In this document: positions 6,386-15,325 of the stretch, one piece after another
Numbering within the stretch: the stretch's first letter is position 1
Layout: every line of letters begins with the position of its first letter
Assembly: GCA_964617665.1 (NCBI GenBank)
Contig: CAZUAH010000065.1
Coordinates: forward strand, 1 to 40,958
Source: JADHUC01 sp964617665
Lineage (GTDB): Bacteria > Planctomycetota > Planctomycetia > Pirellulales > Pirellulaceae
Direction: 5' to 3'
Length of the DNA: 40,958 nucleotides
Made by a program: the position numbers and the translations under genes
Notes under the pieces: model-generated
What the model was told of the DNA's origin: nothing
What the model saw: only the letters and a program-made list of their open reading frames with translations
Databases searched by the model: none

Positions 6386-6814
6386 ATGCCTTTTGAGATC
6401 TCCGATGCGGACGCCGCTGACGTTGCTGGACATCTGAACAAGAACACCTACCAGTTGTTCTGGGAAGTGCTCCAAGAGTTTCGGGAAATGAACCGCTACT
6501 TGGGCAGGGTCGCTGATCACTTCGATCCACCTCCCTACAAGCGGGGCGACGATTCCTCCGCAATCAAATCGCTAGAAGCCAAGATCGATGGGTTGGTCGC
6601 TTCTATTGGGCAGCGAAACGGGGAACAGCGCAAGGAAGCTTACACGCCCAAAGAGGCGGCCCAGTTGTTGCCCCGCTACAAGGAACCCACATTGCGTCAG
6701 GCATGCAACACCGGGCGAATCCCTGACGCATTCAAGGTCGGAAGGGAATGGCGAATTCCAGATGCGGCCGTGGCGAGAATCGCCAGCACGGGTTTACCGT
6801 CCCCTGGCGAATAG
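6386..6814 (+). CDS. Excisionase-like HTH protein (142 aa)
   Basis: Residues about 84-134 form a winged HTH of the excisionase/helix_turn_helix_17 kind: YTPKEAAQLLPRYKE, then TLRQACNTGRIPDAFKVG, then REWRIPDAAVARI. The N-terminal part holds helices and a short coiled coil (AIKSLEAKIDGLVASI). It is the only plus-strand gene of the element, and its 3' end overlaps the integrase gene by 21 bp tail to tail. Such position and fold fit a recombination directionality factor, but a transcriptional regulator is equally possible. No Shine-Dalgarno sequence is obvious before the ATG. Confidence 0.7.
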   Translation: MPFEISDADAADVAGHLNKNTYQLFWEVLQEFREMNRYLGRVADHFDPPPYKRGDDSSAIKSLEAKIDGLVASIGQRNGEQRKEAYTPKEAAQLLPRYKEPTLRQACNTGRIPDAFKVGREWRIPDAAVARIASTGLPSPGE

Positions 6815-8086
6815 ACCACTGGACGTGAAGACCTTGCCCATGGCCTCGTTGGTCTCTTCGGGAAACAGGTGACGATATCGTGCCCGCATCTCGTCCGTCT
6901 GATGGCCCATCCAAGAGTCGATGATGCTCTGTGGAATGCCCTTCATAGCACAGATGGACGCAAAGCTGTGCCGAAGCGTGTGAAACCCCCTGATGACTTT
7001 CCATTTGCTGGTCACCAAGGTTCGCTGGAAGAAATCGTTGGCCTGATCCTTGGTCAGCGGCTCGGAAGCCTCCGACTTGGTGCGACTTCTCATGGAGTTG
7101 GGCGGCGTGCAGATGAGAGAGTTACTCCCAGGATGCTTCTTCAACCACGCCTCCAGGATTTCTTTCAACGGCGGCAGGAGAGGTACTTGCCGGTAGCTGA
7201 TACTGCGATCCTGCTTGCGCTTCTTCTCTCGAATCCAGCAGGGGCCGCCGTTCAAGGGGAAGTCGTCAACCTGCGAGCGGATCACCTCGCTGCGCCTTGC
7301 GCCCGTGAATGCCGGGATGGCGAAAAGCGGCAGGGCAAAATCGTGTTCGGCGTTCTTCGCTACGAACTCGATCAGTTCCAGCACTTGCTCTTCGTTTAGG
7401 AACAGGCAGTCCCACTGCTCTTCCACCTGTCGGTCAGTGAGTCCGCCTCTGCTGATGGTGGTCTCGATCTCCTGCCACGTCTTGAATGGCGGTTTCTCGG
7501 CGGTCTTTGGGTACTTGAGCCGCTTCCGCTGGAGATCATCCTTGACCCAACCGTTAGCCCTAGCGAAGTCCCACATCTGGAAGAAGGTTTGGAGTTCCTT
7601 CTTGATAGTATCTGGCTGGATACTCTTCCCTCTGTGGCCTTTTTCCTTGGCACGCTTGTTGATGTACTGCGTCTGCAAGTCAGGCTCCCGTATCGCTTCC
7701 ATCAGGGTCGAGCCTTTTAGGAGCCGAACAAGATGCCCAGCGTGCGTTTTCTCTGTGCCAAGGGAACTGGGAGCCTTGGCACCTTCGGGTATGGAGTCGA
7801 AGTAGGCGGTCCTGACCTCAGACAGCGTGACGGCGGTGCGCAGAGTGGTTGGTTTGCCGATCCGCTGCCCCCCGCTCACAATGAACTCGCCCGCATCGTC
7901 GTAGCTGGCGTCCGAAGGCAGCTTCCACACGCCTCGCTTGAGGAGCCTGATGGTCTCCTCAACTTTGGCCTTTGCGGCTTCGGCTGTCCGCTGGTTTTTC
8001 GTGTTCAGGGACCGGTTGTACTTCCGCTTGCCGAAGTAGAAACGAATGGTGTAATTGCCGGTGGTCTGATGTTCCAGGCTCGCCAT
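6794..8086 (-). CDS. Tyrosine recombinase (integrase), 430 aa
   Basis: The catalytic set of the lambda-integrase family is present: R264 in TGARRSE, a beta-hairpin lysine near 288, H369-x-x-R372 in FHTLRHSF, H395 in WMGH and the nucleophile Y404 in RARYRHL. An AT-hook-like or arm-binding N-terminus (TIRFYFGKRKYNRSLNTKN) and a SAM-like core-binding domain (about 85-200) come first. GAGG is 8 nt before the ATG. The gene lies just downstream of tRNA-Leu with arm-like sites between, so it most likely integrated this element at that tRNA. Confidence 0.95.
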   Translation of the reverse strand: MASLEHQTTGNYTIRFYFGKRKYNRSLNTKNQRTAEAAKAKVEETIRLLKRGVWKLPSDASYDDAGEFIVSGGQRIGKPTTLRTAVTLSEVRTAYFDSIPEGAKAPSSLGTEKTHAGHLVRLLKGSTLMEAIREPDLQTQYINKRAKEKGHRGKSIQPDTIKKELQTFFQMWDFARANGWVKDDLQRKRLKYPKTAEKPPFKTWQEIETTISRGGLTDRQVEEQWDCLFLNEEQVLELIEFVAKNAEHDFALPLFAIPAFTGARRSEVIRSQVDDFPLNGGPCWIREKKRKQDRSISYRQVPLLPPLKEILEAWLKKHPGSNSLICTPPNSMRSRTKSEASEPLTKDQANDFFQRTLVTSKWKVIRGFHTLRHSFASICAMKGIPQSIIDSWMGHQTDEMRARYRHLFPEETNEAMGKVFTSSGLFARGR

Positions 8087-8106
8087 GGCATTGCCCTCGT
8101 AGGGCT

Positions 8107-8205
8107 ATGGTCTACTCTATGGTCTAGGATTTCGGCCATCGTCTGGCAGCGGCCAACACACACAGGATCAACGTCGCAGACCATTTTAGACCATCGATAG
8201 ACCAT
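8107..8205. repeat. Five TAGACCAT-type sites upstream of integrase
   Basis: ATGGTCTA at 8107-8114 and 8119-8126 (12-bp step), then in opposite orientation AGACCAT at 8178-8184 and TAGACCAT at 8187-8194 and 8198-8205 (10-11-bp steps). The two groups face each other across about 50 bp. Helically phased short repeats beside an integrase gene and its tRNA target resemble arm-type integrase or excisionase sites, or an operator for integrase autoregulation. Confidence 0.7.
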
Positions 8206-8230
8206 CGGAAAGCCATAAGTCCTTGCGGCG

Positions 8231-8264
8231 CAAAAAGAAAGGCTTGCGAAAAACGTCGCAAGCC
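8231..8264 (-). terminator. Intrinsic terminator after tRNA-Leu
   Basis: On the minus strand GGCTTGCG, an 8-nt loop, and CGCAAGCC are followed by TTTCTTTTTG. It begins about 27 bp downstream of the tRNA 3' end, in the tRNA's direction of transcription. Confidence 0.75.
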
Positions 8265-8290
8265 CTTTGCGGCAAACAAGATAAGTGCAG

Positions 8291-8375
<85 letters not shown>

Positions 8376-8434
8376 GAGTTGGAAAGCTACCTTGAAAGTC
8401 TAGGCAAAATCGGTCGCTCGTCAAGGAGTGCCTA

Positions 8435-10048
8435 CTACTGGGGAGATCGTTTGACCACCAGCACAGTCTGGTCGTCCGCGACGGCTTGGCCGAAGTTTCG
8501 GTCGAGAAACGAACGAAGCTTATCTGCCAGTTCATCGGCACTTCGCTCGCGATAGCGTTGAACAAGCCGCCACAGAACGCGGTTGTTCTTCGATTTGAGC
8601 ATTCTCTGGATGCCTTCGCTAAGCACTACCAGGACCTCGCCGCACGCCAATTCGTCATGCGATGATACGTAGTCGGCGTCCGGTTGTGCACCCAGCGGTG
8701 TTGTGTCGGATGTGGTAACGCCGCGCAGTGACTCGCCCACGATCGCGGCATAGACGTGGCCCGCCGTCGTGTGTTCAATCTGGCCGCTGTCGGGTTGGAT
8801 CATGGCGTAGAAGAGGGATGCGAACTGGTCGCCAGCCGAAGCCGTCCAGAGAGTCTCGTTGATCCGTTGGACCATCTGTAGGGCCGTGTGGCGGTAGGAG
8901 GAGTGCGACTTGAGCGCGCTGTGAAGCGCGGCCGCCGTCAGTCCGGCTTCGAGCATCTTTCCTTGTGCATCACCCACGGCGACTGCAAGAGAACCGTCGG
9001 GCAACACGGACCAATCGAAGAAGTCACCGCCCAGGGATTCACCCTGCAGAGTCCAGCCCGCAACGTCCCAACCGTCCAAAAGCGGCTTGATGCGTGGCAG
9101 ACGGCTGGTCTGCCATCCGGCAGCGTGGGACAACTGTCGCCGTAGGGTATTCGACTGTACGCTGTGCTGAAGCAGCATTTCCCGTTCCATGTCTGCCGCA
9201 ATCCGACCAGCGACGATTTCGATCAGGTTCGTCTCGTCCACGGAGAACTTGCGCACGTCATCACAGAATACCCAGAACGTACCGAGCGGTGTCGTAGGAC
9301 TTGAAATCGGAACGCAGACCGCCGAACGAAACTCCTCGGGTACCTTCCAATGGGGCAGAAGAGTTGTGTCCTCCATAACAACCGCGTGACCGACCAGAGC
9401 CTCTAGATCGGCCGCTGCGCCACGTAGTCTCCGTGGCGGATCCAGAAGGCGGCTTTTCGGTAGTCCCCAGCACGAACGTAGCTTCAGTTGCTGCGTGGTG
9501 TCGTCCAGCATGTATGCAGCAGCGGCCTGAGCGCCAACCGCTGTGGCACCGGCTTGCAGCACGGCTTCCAGCCGGACGGCAATATGTGATTCGTCGTCTC
9601 CGTGTTGTGCAATTGGCACACCAGCTGCCAACTCGGCTTCGCGTTTCCAAAGCGCACGTCGCGTCTGATTTAGTTCGCCCAGCAGTTCACCGATCGAATC
9701 CGCCAATTCCTGAACCGCCGCGAATTCGCCCGATTGTTGCGGGCGTCCGTGGCGAGTTTGGCCACGTGATTCGGATGGCGCTAGGGCAAGCACTTGATTC
9801 GGCTGGTCGTCCGAAGCACTGATCGACTTTGCCCAAACGGATCCACGTGCCTCTCTCTCCACTTTCGAGCTTTTCAAACACCATCCAGTGACGCTCTCGA
9901 AAGACCGGCATAGGCCCGACAGGCTCCGAATCTCGCTCAAATCGGGAGGTGGTACTGGAGGCTGCTCCTCGACATGAAGCCGCAGACGTGTTGGCGCATC
10001 CTGGGACAAGGTGGTCACCTGTGCTCTGATCGATGTTAGTGTTGTCAC
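8435..10048 (-). CDS. GAF-SpoIIE (PP2C) serine phosphatase, RsbU-like
   Basis: The C-terminal third is a SpoIIE-type PP2C phosphatase with metal-binding motifs: GGDFFDW (340-346), GDAQGK (359-364), a TTAGHVYAAI motif, SEGI in the usual T-D-G position, and a final DDQTVLVV. A GAF-like sensor domain spans about 155-305 and a helical linker joins them. Enzymes of this type dephosphorylate anti-anti-sigma factors in partner switching. No such partner gene is in the window. The GTG start is not backed by a clear ribosome-binding site, and the first 110 residues are low in complexity, so the true start may be internal. Confidence 0.85.
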   Translation of the reverse strand: MTTLTSIRAQVTTLSQDAPTRLRLHVEEQPPVPPPDLSEIRSLSGLCRSFESVTGWCLKSSKVEREARGSVWAKSISASDDQPNQVLALAPSESRGQTRHGRPQQSGEFAAVQELADSIGELLGELNQTRRALWKREAELAAGVPIAQHGDDESHIAVRLEAVLQAGATAVGAQAAAAYMLDDTTQQLKLRSCWGLPKSRLLDPPRRLRGAAADLEALVGHAVVMEDTTLLPHWKVPEEFRSAVCVPISSPTTPLGTFWVFCDDVRKFSVDETNLIEIVAGRIAADMEREMLLQHSVQSNTLRRQLSHAAGWQTSRLPRIKPLLDGWDVAGWTLQGESLGGDFFDWSVLPDGSLAVAVGDAQGKMLEAGLTAAALHSALKSHSSYRHTALQMVQRINETLWTASAGDQFASLFYAMIQPDSGQIEHTTAGHVYAAIVGESLRGVTTSDTTPLGAQPDADYVSSHDELACGEVLVVLSEGIQRMLKSKNNRVLWRLVQRYRERSADELADKLRSFLDRNFGQAVADDQTVLVVKRSPQ

Positions 10049-10379
10049 CGGCGGAGTTGGCTGAGGCCGTTTCTGCGAAGTGCTACGCCGAACGGTTTTG
10101 CCATGCTGTGCAGATACCCTAGTATCCTTGACCGGTAAATGTTGACATCGGTATCAGGATGCCGTGGCGTGAGATGGATCGGCCACTCGGGGTGGGTTGT
10201 ACCGGGAGCGAGGCGGTGCAGGACGCACAAGACGTACAGGAAGACGCTAACCCGAATATTTCACGCCCCGGGGAATTGCGACAAACGGTCGTAGCTACGT
10301 CCGCTAGAACGTGGTCGCGACCCCAGACGATGTACCCACGTTCTGGCCAACGTGGCCACAAACGGATGAAATGCCCGGT
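10049..10379. other. Non-coding stretch
   Basis: No supported gene. A small hairpin CCACGTT-ctggcc-AACGTGG (10336-10355) lies just downstream of the 613-residue gene and could end its transcript. Nothing else stands out. Confidence 0.45.
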
Positions 10380-12221
10380 CTATCCGCCGCTTGTCGAGGC
10401 AGTGGGGTGGTCGAGTTGGATGAAGAAGTACTTGTGCTGCGCCCACTTCGGAAGCACATCGAAACGCATCAAGACATGGCTCAACAGCCTGTCATCATCC
10501 GGCTCTCCCGGAAGAGGACCAAGGGCCACAAAGGGCGAGGCAGCTTCCGAAAGCACGGCAAATCGGGGGATGAGGCCCTCTAGGTGTATGCCCTTCACCG
10601 CTCCGCCCACCGCCACGTAGTCGCCTTGTTCCGCCGAGTGGATTGCAGCCGCGGCGGGAAGAGAAAGCGGGGCCGCTGCATCCGTGGCGAACAAGTCGCT
10701 TTTGAGGGATTGGATTTCGTTGGCGATATCCGGTTTGGCCACCATGGCGTAGTGTCGCAGATTGTATCTGGCTACGCTGAATGTTGTTCCCGCTAATCCA
10801 ACAACATTGCCGACGGTGATTTGTTGATCGATAGCCCCTTGACTGGCGACCGAAAGGACCTCCGGGCATGATCCGATCAGAGAGGCTCCATTCAGGTTAG
10901 GATTCCGCTCCTGGATGAGACCTTTGAAGTCGGCTTTGCTCGTTACCAATCGCAGCATCAATTGGTCGCTCGGTTGGAATTGCGCCGCGTGTGAACGGGT
11001 CTTCGCACCGGCGACTCTTTCGCGCCAACGCAACAGTTCGCCGGTGGCGTCTTGGTATGCCTTGACTTCTGCGGCGAATCCGGGGGACTTTGCCGCAAGC
11101 TTTTCCAGCGCGGCTGTGGCCGCGACCTCTAGCTTGTCGTCTGCGGTTCGTGTGACGAGGGGGGCAAAAATCTGGATGTACTGACGGTACAGTCCAGCCG
11201 CTTCGTCGCCGGTGGCTCGGTCCGCGTCCGCTTCGACGAGGCTCGCCAACGCTTCGACGATCTGGCCGTGGAAGAGCGCGTATTCGGTATCGTCTACCAT
11301 GTTGGGCTCGCTGGCTGGTCTTGCGGCCATCGCAACAGGTATATTCACGTGCCGCGCCCATTCGATCGCGCGGCAACGCAGAGCGGACAGATGGACTTGT
11401 TTCCAAACACGTGCGAAACCATCGAGGCATTGAGGGCCGGTAAACGATCGGCCATCGATGTTGGCCGTCGGGGCGGTTCGTAGTCCGTTGGCTGCCGCCG
11501 CGATCCGCTCCAAAAGGTCTTGGGTGCCGGGTTTCTGGGCCGCGGCGGCTTGCCCCAATGAATCCAGCAACTGCTGTCGCACCAGCTTGTTCCTGTTGTC
11601 GGGCACGGAGATCATCACCGTAGAAAACGGCGTGAGGAAGTCGCGAGTCTCTTCGAATTCGAGGAAGATAATTGCCGACGTCAGGTCGTCCAATCCTTCG
11701 TTCAGTACGGTGTACGCCTCCTGCCACTTCTTTTGTTGGATTAGTTGTTTCACCCGCTGTAGTGCAGCGGTGCGTGCCTGGATGGCCTTAGTGGAACGAA
11801 TTCCCATACGGATTTTGTTCGCGTGGGCAACGCCCGGCTGGGTGCGTTTGAACTGTGCGACAGCATTGTTCAGCACCTCCTGGAGAGGGCCGGCGCGAAG
11901 GTTGAAGTCGAATCCGGCGGGCTCGCCGTGGAGTTGCAGATCCAGTGCGGAGCGGCGCAACTGCCGAATGCTGAGGTGGACCTGCGTGAGCGACCGGGCA
12001 TTAGTCCGGCCGCCGCTCTTCATAATACCTTGAATTGTCTTGGTGGCCTGCTCGTAGAGTTTCTGGGTTTGCGCAAGCAACTCCTGGGAATTCGCGACGT
12101 CATGGATGGCCAGAGCGGCTTCGACATCCTTGTCGCTAGGATTTGCCAAAACAGTGGGATGGCCATAGATCGACACGAGCAGCAACAGAGTCGACGTTAC
12201 GATTGCTTTTTCTCGGTGCAT
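10380..12221 (-). CDS. Secreted hypothetical protein (613 aa)
   Basis: A signal peptide is clear (MHREKAIVTSTLLLLVSIYG, cleavage near VLANPS). The mature protein is mainly alpha-helical and Ala/Leu/Gln-rich, with helical-bundle-like segments at about 30-240 and 300-420. It ends in a more mixed C-terminal region of about 180 residues. No catalytic motif or anchoring signal is evident. An AAGGG sequence lies shortly before the ATG. It stands between the phosphatase and a lipoprotein gene, all in one direction, and an envelope-associated role is plausible. I do not recognise the family. Confidence 0.75.
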   Translation of the reverse strand: MHREKAIVTSTLLLLVSIYGHPTVLANPSDKDVEAALAIHDVANSQELLAQTQKLYEQATKTIQGIMKSGGRTNARSLTQVHLSIRQLRRSALDLQLHGEPAGFDFNLRAGPLQEVLNNAVAQFKRTQPGVAHANKIRMGIRSTKAIQARTAALQRVKQLIQQKKWQEAYTVLNEGLDDLTSAIIFLEFEETRDFLTPFSTVMISVPDNRNKLVRQQLLDSLGQAAAAQKPGTQDLLERIAAAANGLRTAPTANIDGRSFTGPQCLDGFARVWKQVHLSALRCRAIEWARHVNIPVAMAARPASEPNMVDDTEYALFHGQIVEALASLVEADADRATGDEAAGLYRQYIQIFAPLVTRTADDKLEVAATAALEKLAAKSPGFAAEVKAYQDATGELLRWRERVAGAKTRSHAAQFQPSDQLMLRLVTSKADFKGLIQERNPNLNGASLIGSCPEVLSVASQGAIDQQITVGNVVGLAGTTFSVARYNLRHYAMVAKPDIANEIQSLKSDLFATDAAAPLSLPAAAAIHSAEQGDYVAVGGAVKGIHLEGLIPRFAVLSEAASPFVALGPLPGEPDDDRLLSHVLMRFDVLPKWAQHKYFFIQLDHPTASTSGG

Positions 12222-12348
12222 GATACCCTTCCCGATCCACTGATTGTTGTTCTATGAGGAAAAAAGAATGACGAGAGAGCCGACGAAAACGATCGCATAG
12301 ATGACTCGACAGGAAACATCATGACGATAACGGATGGTGACTCCAGTC

Positions 12349-12966
12349 CTACTGAAGCACGCCGCTGAACGTGCCTTGAATTGGCTGGCTGACACCGGTG
12401 TCCGCGTTCACGAGCGCCCCGCTGACGATTTCCGCCGAGATCAATTTGTCTTCGACGGCTCCAATCTTGAGCTGTATCGGATCGGTCTCCGCGTGCCATG
12501 TCGGACCGTCCTGGGTGGACTGTACAAACACCTGGGCGGGCAACGTTTGACCGGTCAGTTCCACCAGGGTGGCCGCTGATACCTGGGCCTGCACGAAGAC
12601 CGAGGGAAACGACTCGTCGGCGGCATCGCGGTAGCTTTGCAGTTGAAACACGCCGGGGCGACTCGATGCGGGCTGCACGAACTTCGCGTAGCAGGCACCG
12701 GCTTGGATCGGCGAGTCCAACTTCATGTCGATACTGCCGGCAAGACCGACGCCCTCACTGACAGTGTCCGTTGCGTCTTGCACCGTGTCTTTGACTTCCG
12801 CAGCGGTCTCAGATACCGTTTCCGAGACTTTGTCGACGCCTTCGCTCGCAGCTTCCTTGACTGACGATGCAAGCTCGCCGACGTCCGTATCGCAACCGGC
12901 CACAAGAAGCGTGGCGACTGCCACCAAAAGGCCAACAGACTGTTTCAGAGAATTGCTGCAACGCAT
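12349..12966 (-). CDS. Lipoprotein with amphipathic repeat (205 aa)
   Basis: A lipobox LLVAGC ends a short signal peptide, so Cys25 is the likely lipidated residue. Residues about 30-72 are a run of 7- to 11-residue amphipathic repeats (SSVKEAASEG, DKVSETVSET, AAEVKDTVQD) like those of LEA-type or apolipoprotein-like helices. The rest (about 80-205) is a compact beta-rich domain of unknown type. GAGG is 8 nt before the ATG. It is probably an envelope lipoprotein. The repeat may bind membrane or peptidoglycan, but this is inference. Confidence 0.75.
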   Translation of the reverse strand: MRCSNSLKQSVGLLVAVATLLVAGCDTDVGELASSVKEAASEGVDKVSETVSETAAEVKDTVQDATDTVSEGVGLAGSIDMKLDSPIQAGACYAKFVQPASSRPGVFQLQSYRDAADESFPSVFVQAQVSAATLVELTGQTLPAQVFVQSTQDGPTWHAETDPIQLKIGAVEDKLISAEIVSGALVNADTGVSQPIQGTFSGVLQ

Positions 12967-13142
12967 GGAAATGCCCTCGAACGAGAATGGGATGCATTGA
13001 AATGATACACAACGATTTGCTCACCCAACTGAAGAGGGTGCCGCTCGTTGCCAATATGATCGCATTCTCTAGCCGTGAGGTCAAGCTTCTTGACGGCTTT
13101 GGCGGTGTCAGGCGATCCTACCGGGGCGTGCTTTTCGGGCGG

Positions 13143-14111
13143 CTAGAGCGGCGCAGGCAGGTCGCGACGATGGAAAACCACCGTGGCGCCAATGTAGGCC
13201 ACCAGCCCCATGCCGATCAGGATCAGATTGTATCCCATCGGTCCCAATTCCATCCAGCGGCCTGCGTCGTCATACAGTGCCAAACTCCACGTGTGCTCTG
13301 GAGTGTTTGCCGCAATGCTGACGAACCGTTCCGGCTCGAAGGCCGTGAAGAACGTGCAGTTCAACAACCACCGTAGGTTGTCCGTCGCCAGCGCAAGAAC
13401 TTTGACGATCACTTGGAAGATGTAGATGCCAACAACCAACCCGATGCTTCGCCAGCGATAGCGATCGAGCGATGAAAAGAAACTGGTCAAACCTGCCAAA
13501 AAGAAGCCCAACGAAAACAGATTGACCGCCGCTGGAACAAAAACGTCGGGATCCACTTTCTCCGCGAGTGGTGTCAACTGTGTCTTCTCCTCTGCCAGCG
13601 GGTTGGGAAGTTCGATGTCCAGCAAAGGAATCGTCAGTGTATCCCGTGGTGCGAGTTCCTGCACCGAATTCGTCATGACTCCCGTATACACGCCCAGCCA
13701 CGAAGTCAACGCCAAGATCGCGATCCCCGCGATCGTCACGGAGGCTTGCGACCACAGAACCTTAACGCGACTGACCGGCTGGCCCAACAGCATTTCCATG
13801 GTGCCGCGTCCTACCTCGCCGCTGACGCAGTCTGATCCGCGGGCAATGGCCCATAACGTCACACAGACAACGACAATCGGTTCGTCGTACGTCAGAGCGA
13901 TACGACCGGCGTAGGTGAAGAGTTGCTCGAAAGGCACGGGCGAGAAACGTTCGTATTCGCGGAACTGCTCGATAACCGCCTTGAAACGGCTCATGTCAAA
14001 CTGGCTGACCACCCACACCCGTGCCCAGCAGAACGAGTACATCGCGGCCATGCATGACAGCAGCAGGAGCCGAGACTCGTGTATGGACTTGTTCAACAGG
14101 GATCTATTCAT
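13143..14111 (-). CDS. ABC-2 type transporter permease (322 aa)
   Basis: Hydrophobic segments lie near residues 15-35, 70-90, 120-145, 190-215, 225-250 and 285-310, the usual six of an ABC-2 permease. GEVGRGTMEMLLGQPVSR at about 97-114 is the conserved cytoplasmic coupling stretch. A hydrophilic loop between the third and fourth segments is probably external. The start ATG overlaps the stop of the ATPase gene by 8 bp, so the two form one exporter. The substrate is not evident. Confidence 0.85.
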   Translation of the reverse strand: MNRSLLNKSIHESRLLLLSCMAAMYSFCWARVWVVSQFDMSRFKAVIEQFREYERFSPVPFEQLFTYAGRIALTYDEPIVVVCVTLWAIARGSDCVSGEVGRGTMEMLLGQPVSRVKVLWSQASVTIAGIAILALTSWLGVYTGVMTNSVQELAPRDTLTIPLLDIELPNPLAEEKTQLTPLAEKVDPDVFVPAAVNLFSLGFFLAGLTSFFSSLDRYRWRSIGLVVGIYIFQVIVKVLALATDNLRWLLNCTFFTAFEPERFVSIAANTPEHTWSLALYDDAGRWMELGPMGYNLILIGMGLVAYIGATVVFHRRDLPAPL

Positions 14112-15018
14112 CGGCGATCTCGGCTTCTTCGGACGGTTCGCCGTGAAGCTGATCGTACAGGCTTCGCAGGCCGATTGGTTCGACGTTCATACGCTTGAGC
14201 GGCAAGGTGGACAACCAGGACAGAAGTGGCGAGAGTTCACCGGGCGTTTCGATAATCACGTGCCCATCTTCGTCCGAGCGGATGGACAACTTGCCGTCCA
14301 GCGACGCAGGTGCAGACGGCATGGGGCCGGCTAACACGGCACGGATTCTGTGGCGGGAGTTCAATTCGGACATAGTCTGCGTGCGCACGAGCCGGCCGCC
14401 TCGGAGAAAGCCGACCCGGTCGCAGGCCTGTTCCACCTCGGACAAAACGTGCGACGAGAACAAGACTGTCCGTCCCAAGTCGCGGGCCTCGTCCACCAAT
14501 TCCAACACCACACCGCGGATCGTCGGATCCAAGTTGGTGGTGGGTTCGTCGAGGATCAGCAGAGGCGTGTCAGCGGCCATGGTGGCGGCTATGCCAAGTT
14601 TCTGACGCATACCGGTTGACATCGCCGAGACTCGACGCGACAGGTTCAATTCCAGACGCGCTGCCAACGCCAACGATCTCAGGTAATTACCCTCCGGACG
14701 CAACTCCGCGAAGAACTTGAGCACTTTCCGGGCGCGCATCTGGCGGAACAATCGCACTTCGCCGGGCAAGTACGAAACCAGCCGCCGGACGCGCAGAGAC
14801 TGATGGTGGCAATCCAATCCATCGATCGCGGCGGCTCCTGAGGTTGGGTTCAGGAAGCCGAGCAGCAAACGCAATAACGTCGTCTTGCCAGCACCGTTCG
14901 GCCCCAGCAATCCGTACACCTCGCCCGGCCGGACTCCTAGAGTGCAGTCTTCTAGCGCGGCAATCCTGCCATAGCGTTTGGTTAGAGCATGCGTTTCAAT
15001 TAACACGCGTGTTGTCAC
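14104..15018 (-). CDS. ABC transporter ATP-binding protein (304 aa)
   Basis: Walker A GPNGAGKTT (about 38-46), a signature MSTGMRQKLGIA (near 133-144), Walker B LLILDEPTTNLDP and the switch histidine in SSHVLSEVE are all present. The C-terminal 80 residues form the regulatory tail common in ABC-2 exporters of the NatA/CcmA type. The start is GTG 15018 or GTG 15006; neither has a strong ribosome-binding site. It overlaps the permease gene downstream and is divergent from the aminotransferase gene. Confidence 0.9.
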   Translation of the reverse strand: MTTRVLIETHALTKRYGRIAALEDCTLGVRPGEVYGLLGPNGAGKTTLLRLLLGFLNPTSGAAAIDGLDCHHQSLRVRRLVSYLPGEVRLFRQMRARKVLKFFAELRPEGNYLRSLALAARLELNLSRRVSAMSTGMRQKLGIAATMAADTPLLILDEPTTNLDPTIRGVVLELVDEARDLGRTVLFSSHVLSEVEQACDRVGFLRGGRLVRTQTMSELNSRHRIRAVLAGPMPSAPASLDGKLSIRSDEDGHVIIETPGELSPLLSWLSTLPLKRMNVEPIGLRSLYDQLHGEPSEEAEIADE

Positions 15019-15076
15019 TTTGGTTCAAGTTATAGTCGCGGCAACGGTCGATATTGTGCCGCCAGCTTATCGTGTC

Positions 15077-15158
15077 CTCGTTTAACCCGAAGCCGGGCGC
15101 CGCGTGTGGACGATCCATCCCACTGCTCGCCATCGCCTCCGGCTTCGGGTTAAACGAG
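15077..15158. repeat. 20-bp perfect inverted repeat, dispersed-type element
   Basis: CTCGTTTAACCCGAAGCCGG at 15077-15096 is exactly complementary to 15139-15158, with 42 bp between. It lies in the divergent region between the ABC ATPase and aminotransferase genes. I associate this TTTAACCCG-type palindrome with dispersed repeats of Pirellulaceae genomes; that link is from memory and untested here. Confidence 0.8.
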
Positions 15159-15325
15159 CTATGCGGATATCCCAAACTTGCCGCGCCACAATAGCAGCCA
15201 CATCGCCATTGTTGGCAATGACCTCCAGACTGACAACCGGGCCATGGTTGTGCTTCCGGGGTCGGTTCGCCATACTCTTAGTCGCCGGTTTCTTATCAAT
15301 CTTGGCCATGTTTGAGTGATTTTCC

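Larger units (their letters stand above)
1..8290. mobile_element. Integrated element next to tRNA-Leu, left end outside window
   Basis: A tyrosine recombinase gene lies directly downstream of a tRNA-Leu gene, with integrase-arm-like repeats between them. Further in are an excisionase-like HTH gene, a primase and helicase pair, iteron-like repeats and tiny HTH genes. This is the usual content of a replicative integrative element or integrated plasmid. I found no second copy of the tRNA 3' end between 1 and 8,000, so the other attachment site must lie to the left of the window. No relaxase, coupling protein or phage structural gene is visible. The exact right boundary, probably inside the tRNA 3' half (8291-8340), is inferred. 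Confidence 0.8.

Noticed and set aside
6142..6396. 84-codon plus-strand frame before the excisionase-like gene
   Set aside because: GTG start without ribosome-binding site and no coding character; Trp/Cys-rich composition typical of a chance frame.
13143..15018. Link of the ABC exporter to the 28.6-31.8 kb ATPase operon
   Set aside because: They are 14 kb apart and each ATPase has its own membrane partner; nothing in the sequence supports shared function.
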